DNA from: an uncultured Clostridia bacterium
GTDB lineage: Bacteria > Bacillota > Clostridia > Christensenellales > Borkfalkiaceae
Direction of reading: 5' to 3'
NCBI GenBank assembly: GCA_944330115.1
Contig: CALVIN010000004.1
Location: 1-64,000, forward strand
DNA: 64,000 nucleotides
Shown: positions 62,317 through 64,000 of the stretch, in pieces
How the letters are laid out: every line of letters begins with the position of its first letter
Numbering within the stretch: the first letter of the stretch is position 1
Notes under the pieces: model-generated
Seen by the model: the letters and a program-made list of their open reading frames with translations, nothing else
The model's database searches: none
Told to the model about the DNA's origin: nothing
Made by a program: the position numbers and the translations under genes

Positions 62317-63585
62317 ATGGAAATTTTCAAAAACGTTATCGGCTACGATAAGGAAAAGCAGGAACTTATGCAGGTATGCGATATGGTCACCGACCCGCAA
62401 AAATATGCCGTCCTCGGCGTGCGCCTTCCCCGCGGCGTGCTTCTTCACGGCGAACCCGGCGTAGGCAAAACGCTCATGGCCACCGACCTCATAAACGCCA
62501 TGGGCAGAAAGATTTTCACGATCCGCAGGGATAAGTCCAACGATAAGTTCGTCGACCATATCGGCGAGGTGTTCGCCGAGGCGAAAAACAGCGCGCCCTC
62601 GGTTGTGTTTCTCGACGATATGGATAAATTCGCGCACTCGAAGTACGGCAGTCCCGAAGAGTTCACCGCCGTGCAGGCTGGCATCGACGCCGTAAATAAC
62701 AGCGACGTGTTTGTTATAGCCACCGCCAACGATATCGACGATATTCCTCAGTCGCTCCTCCGCTCCGGCAGGTTCGACCGCATTATAGAGGTATGCACTC
62801 CCCGCAGAAAGGACGCGGTTGAGATAGTCCGCCACTACCTCAGCGGCAAAAAGGTGGCAAACGACGTCACCGCCGAACTCGTCGCCCGTCTCATGGACGG
62901 CCATTCCTGCGCCGACCTCGAATCGGTGCTCAACGAGGCGGGCATCTATGCAGGCTTCGACGGCTGCGCCCAGATAGGCCGCACGCACATCATGCGCGCC
63001 GTGCTCCGCAACATTTTCGAGGCGGAAGACGGCGTAAACGAAATCTCCGCCGCACTCAAGCAGGAAGTCGCCTTCCACGAGGCCGGCCATGTTGCCGTGG
63101 CCTACATTTTCGAGCCCGAGAGCGTGGGCATAGTGTCTATCCGCTCTTGCAGCAACGACGAGCGCGGCGTGGTGCAGCTTCTCAAGAGCGACGACTACTT
63201 CGGCTCTTACGAAAAGATGTATCAGCGCGTGCTCGTGCTCCTTGCCGGCAGGGCGGTCACCGAGCTCAAATTCGGCCGCACAGACGTGGGCGCCGAAAGC
63301 GACCTCAGCCGCGCAACGGCAATAATACAGCGCTTTGTGTGTAAGTACGGCGCAAGCGGCCTGCATCTTCTCCGCGCGGACAGCGATTGCGACCTCGAAT
63401 ACGACGGCAACGACAGGGCGGTGATAGACGAAACGAACGCCATGCTCGCAAGAATGTATGAAGAGGTAAAGGCAATTCTGCGCAAAAATTGGGACAAGGT
63501 AGAGCTTGTTGCTGCCGCCCTCGCAGAGAGGGGCACCCTGCTGTTTGAGGATATCGTCGAACTTCTTGGCGACAAGGCCGCATAA
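62317..63585 (+). CDS. Soluble FtsH-like AAA+ zinc protease
   Basis: 422 residues without any membrane segment, against about 600-650 with two helices for FtsH. AAA+ module with Walker A G-E-P-G-V-G-K-T (45-52), Walker B V-V-F-L-D-D-M-D (96-103), and R-S-G-R-F-D sensor/arginine-finger region (about 149-154). The M41 peptidase domain has H254-E-A-G-H258 and a later G-A-E-S-D-L-S-R-A-T segment with the third zinc ligand. The Walker B second acidic residue is Asp instead of the usual Glu. It would unfold and cut cytoplasmic proteins. GAGGTG lies 5 nt before the ATG. Confidence 0.87.
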   Translation: MEIFKNVIGYDKEKQELMQVCDMVTDPQKYAVLGVRLPRGVLLHGEPGVGKTLMATDLINAMGRKIFTIRRDKSNDKFVDHIGEVFAEAKNSAPSVVFLDDMDKFAHSKYGSPEEFTAVQAGIDAVNNSDVFVIATANDIDDIPQSLLRSGRFDRIIEVCTPRRKDAVEIVRHYLSGKKVANDVTAELVARLMDGHSCADLESVLNEAGIYAGFDGCAQIGRTHIMRAVLRNIFEAEDGVNEISAALKQEVAFHEAGHVAVAYIFEPESVGIVSIRSCSNDERGVVQLLKSDDYFGSYEKMYQRVLVLLAGRAVTELKFGRTDVGAESDLSRATAIIQRFVCKYGASGLHLLRADSDCDLEYDGNDRAVIDETNAMLARMYEEVKAILRKNWDKVELVAAALAERGTLLFEDIVELLGDKAA

Positions 63586-63603
63586 GCCATACAAAAATTC
63601 AAA

Positions 63604-63642
63604 GTACTGCGCGCGGCGCAAAAATTGTGCCGCGCGCAGTAC
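63604..63642. other. GC-rich hairpin after the protease gene
   Basis: GTACTGCGCGCGGC (63604-63617) pairs perfectly with GCCGCGCGCAGTAC (63629-63642). No T-run on either side. Confidence 0.6.
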
Positions 63643-63780
63643 CTTATAAAAAGCGGCGCTGTATGTATAGCGCCGTCGCCCGCCATTTTACCGCCAAAAA
63701 CCGCGCCGCTATTGCAAACGGGCGGATAAAGTATTATAATGTATATATAATTTTATTTTTTGATACGAGTGGTGAAAATC

Positions 63781-64000
63781 ATGAAACTTTCTAAGAGCAA
63801 ATATACCCGCTATTGGCAGTGTCCTAAAATGCTGTGGATGGATACATACAAAAAGGAGCTCGCAAGGGAGGACCCCGCTTTGGAGCGCCGCTTTGCCGAG
63901 GGCAACGAGGTGGGCGACCTTGCCATGGGGCTTTTGGGCGACTATATCGAAACTACCGCCTACACCGAGGACGGCAAACTCGATATCGCGGCAATGCTCA
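63781..64000 (+). CDS. Start of a DUF2779 nuclease-like gene (truncated by window)
   Basis: 73 codons visible before the window ends. It begins L-S-K-S-K-Y-T-R-Y-W-Q-C-P-K-M-L-W, followed by F-A-E-G-N-E-V-G-D-L-A, the N-terminal signature of DUF2779 proteins (Cas4/RecB-like PD-(D/E)XK fold with an iron-sulfur-type Cys near the start). Its role is unknown; relatives often stand alone or near defence genes. Confidence 0.75.
   Translation, partial: MKLSKSKYTRYWQCPKMLWMDTYKKELAREDPALERRFAEGNEVGDLAMGLLGDYIETTAYTEDGKLDIAAML

Noticed and set aside
62185-63621. 478-codon open frame on the minus strand
   Set aside because: Antisense to the well-supported FtsH-like protease; an effect of codon composition.

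Overview
The window looks like a chromosome segment of an uncultured, probably gut-associated, Gram-positive Clostridia-type anaerobe. The evidence is Shine-Dalgarno sites matching AGGAGG, lipoproteins with a Gram-positive style lipobox, an AgrC/AgrA-like two-component system, a MobV mobilizable element, and heavy use of the Ile codon ATA. Taxonomy is inference only. Most of the backbone is moderately GC-rich; the TIR-domain genes (36.2-40.7 kb) and the nuclease-like gene at 61.2 kb are clearly AT-rich and look acquired.

Layout. 0-5 kb: an isolated 5S rRNA, then a small mobilizable element (tyrosine integrase, small protein, P-loop kinase, MobV relaxase, oriT-like repeats and an attenuator-like leader). 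5-14.5 kb: a remodelled defence region (DUF4143 ATPase, SNF2-type helicase, truncated DUF4391 gene, HsdR lacking its N-terminus, YgjP-like metalloprotease) followed by a YbaK-type deacylase. 14.5-36 kb: a surface glycosidase locus. A LytTR response regulator and GHKL histidine kinase sit among three operons whose promoters carry pairs of an 8-bp repeat spaced exactly 21 bp apart. The operons encode small lipoproteins, three domain-permuted GH3 enzymes with a membrane anchor at each end, and a lipoprotein GH78-like enzyme. A truncated second kinase lies at the left edge.

36-45.5 kb: an accessory island with a TIR protein, a TIR/STAND-like/HD fusion, a frameshifted DUF4062-TPR protein with a recent internal duplication, a VWA protein and a macro-domain protein. 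45.5-57.6 kb: envelope genes: a 2197-residue phosphodiester-glycosidase/metallophosphatase surface protein, a lipoprotein, a glycosyltransferase-HAD fusion and a lipoprotein tyrosine phosphatase. 57.6-60.2 kb: a FGGY kinase and an L-ribulose-5-phosphate 4-epimerase, i.e. pentose catabolism. 60.2-64 kb: an unidentified structured noncoding stretch, a broken sce7726-like gene, a putative modification-dependent nuclease, a soluble FtsH-like protease and the start of a DUF2779 gene.

The most coherent candidate for an undescribed system is the LytTR-controlled lipoprotein-plus-permuted-GH3 locus. The signal sensed by the kinase would switch on three operons through the phased repeats, and the regulator's own leader is a structured RNA ending in a terminator. 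The second candidate is the TIR/STAND/HD protein and its NAD/ADP-ribose-themed neighbours. All functions are read from motifs; no database search was possible.
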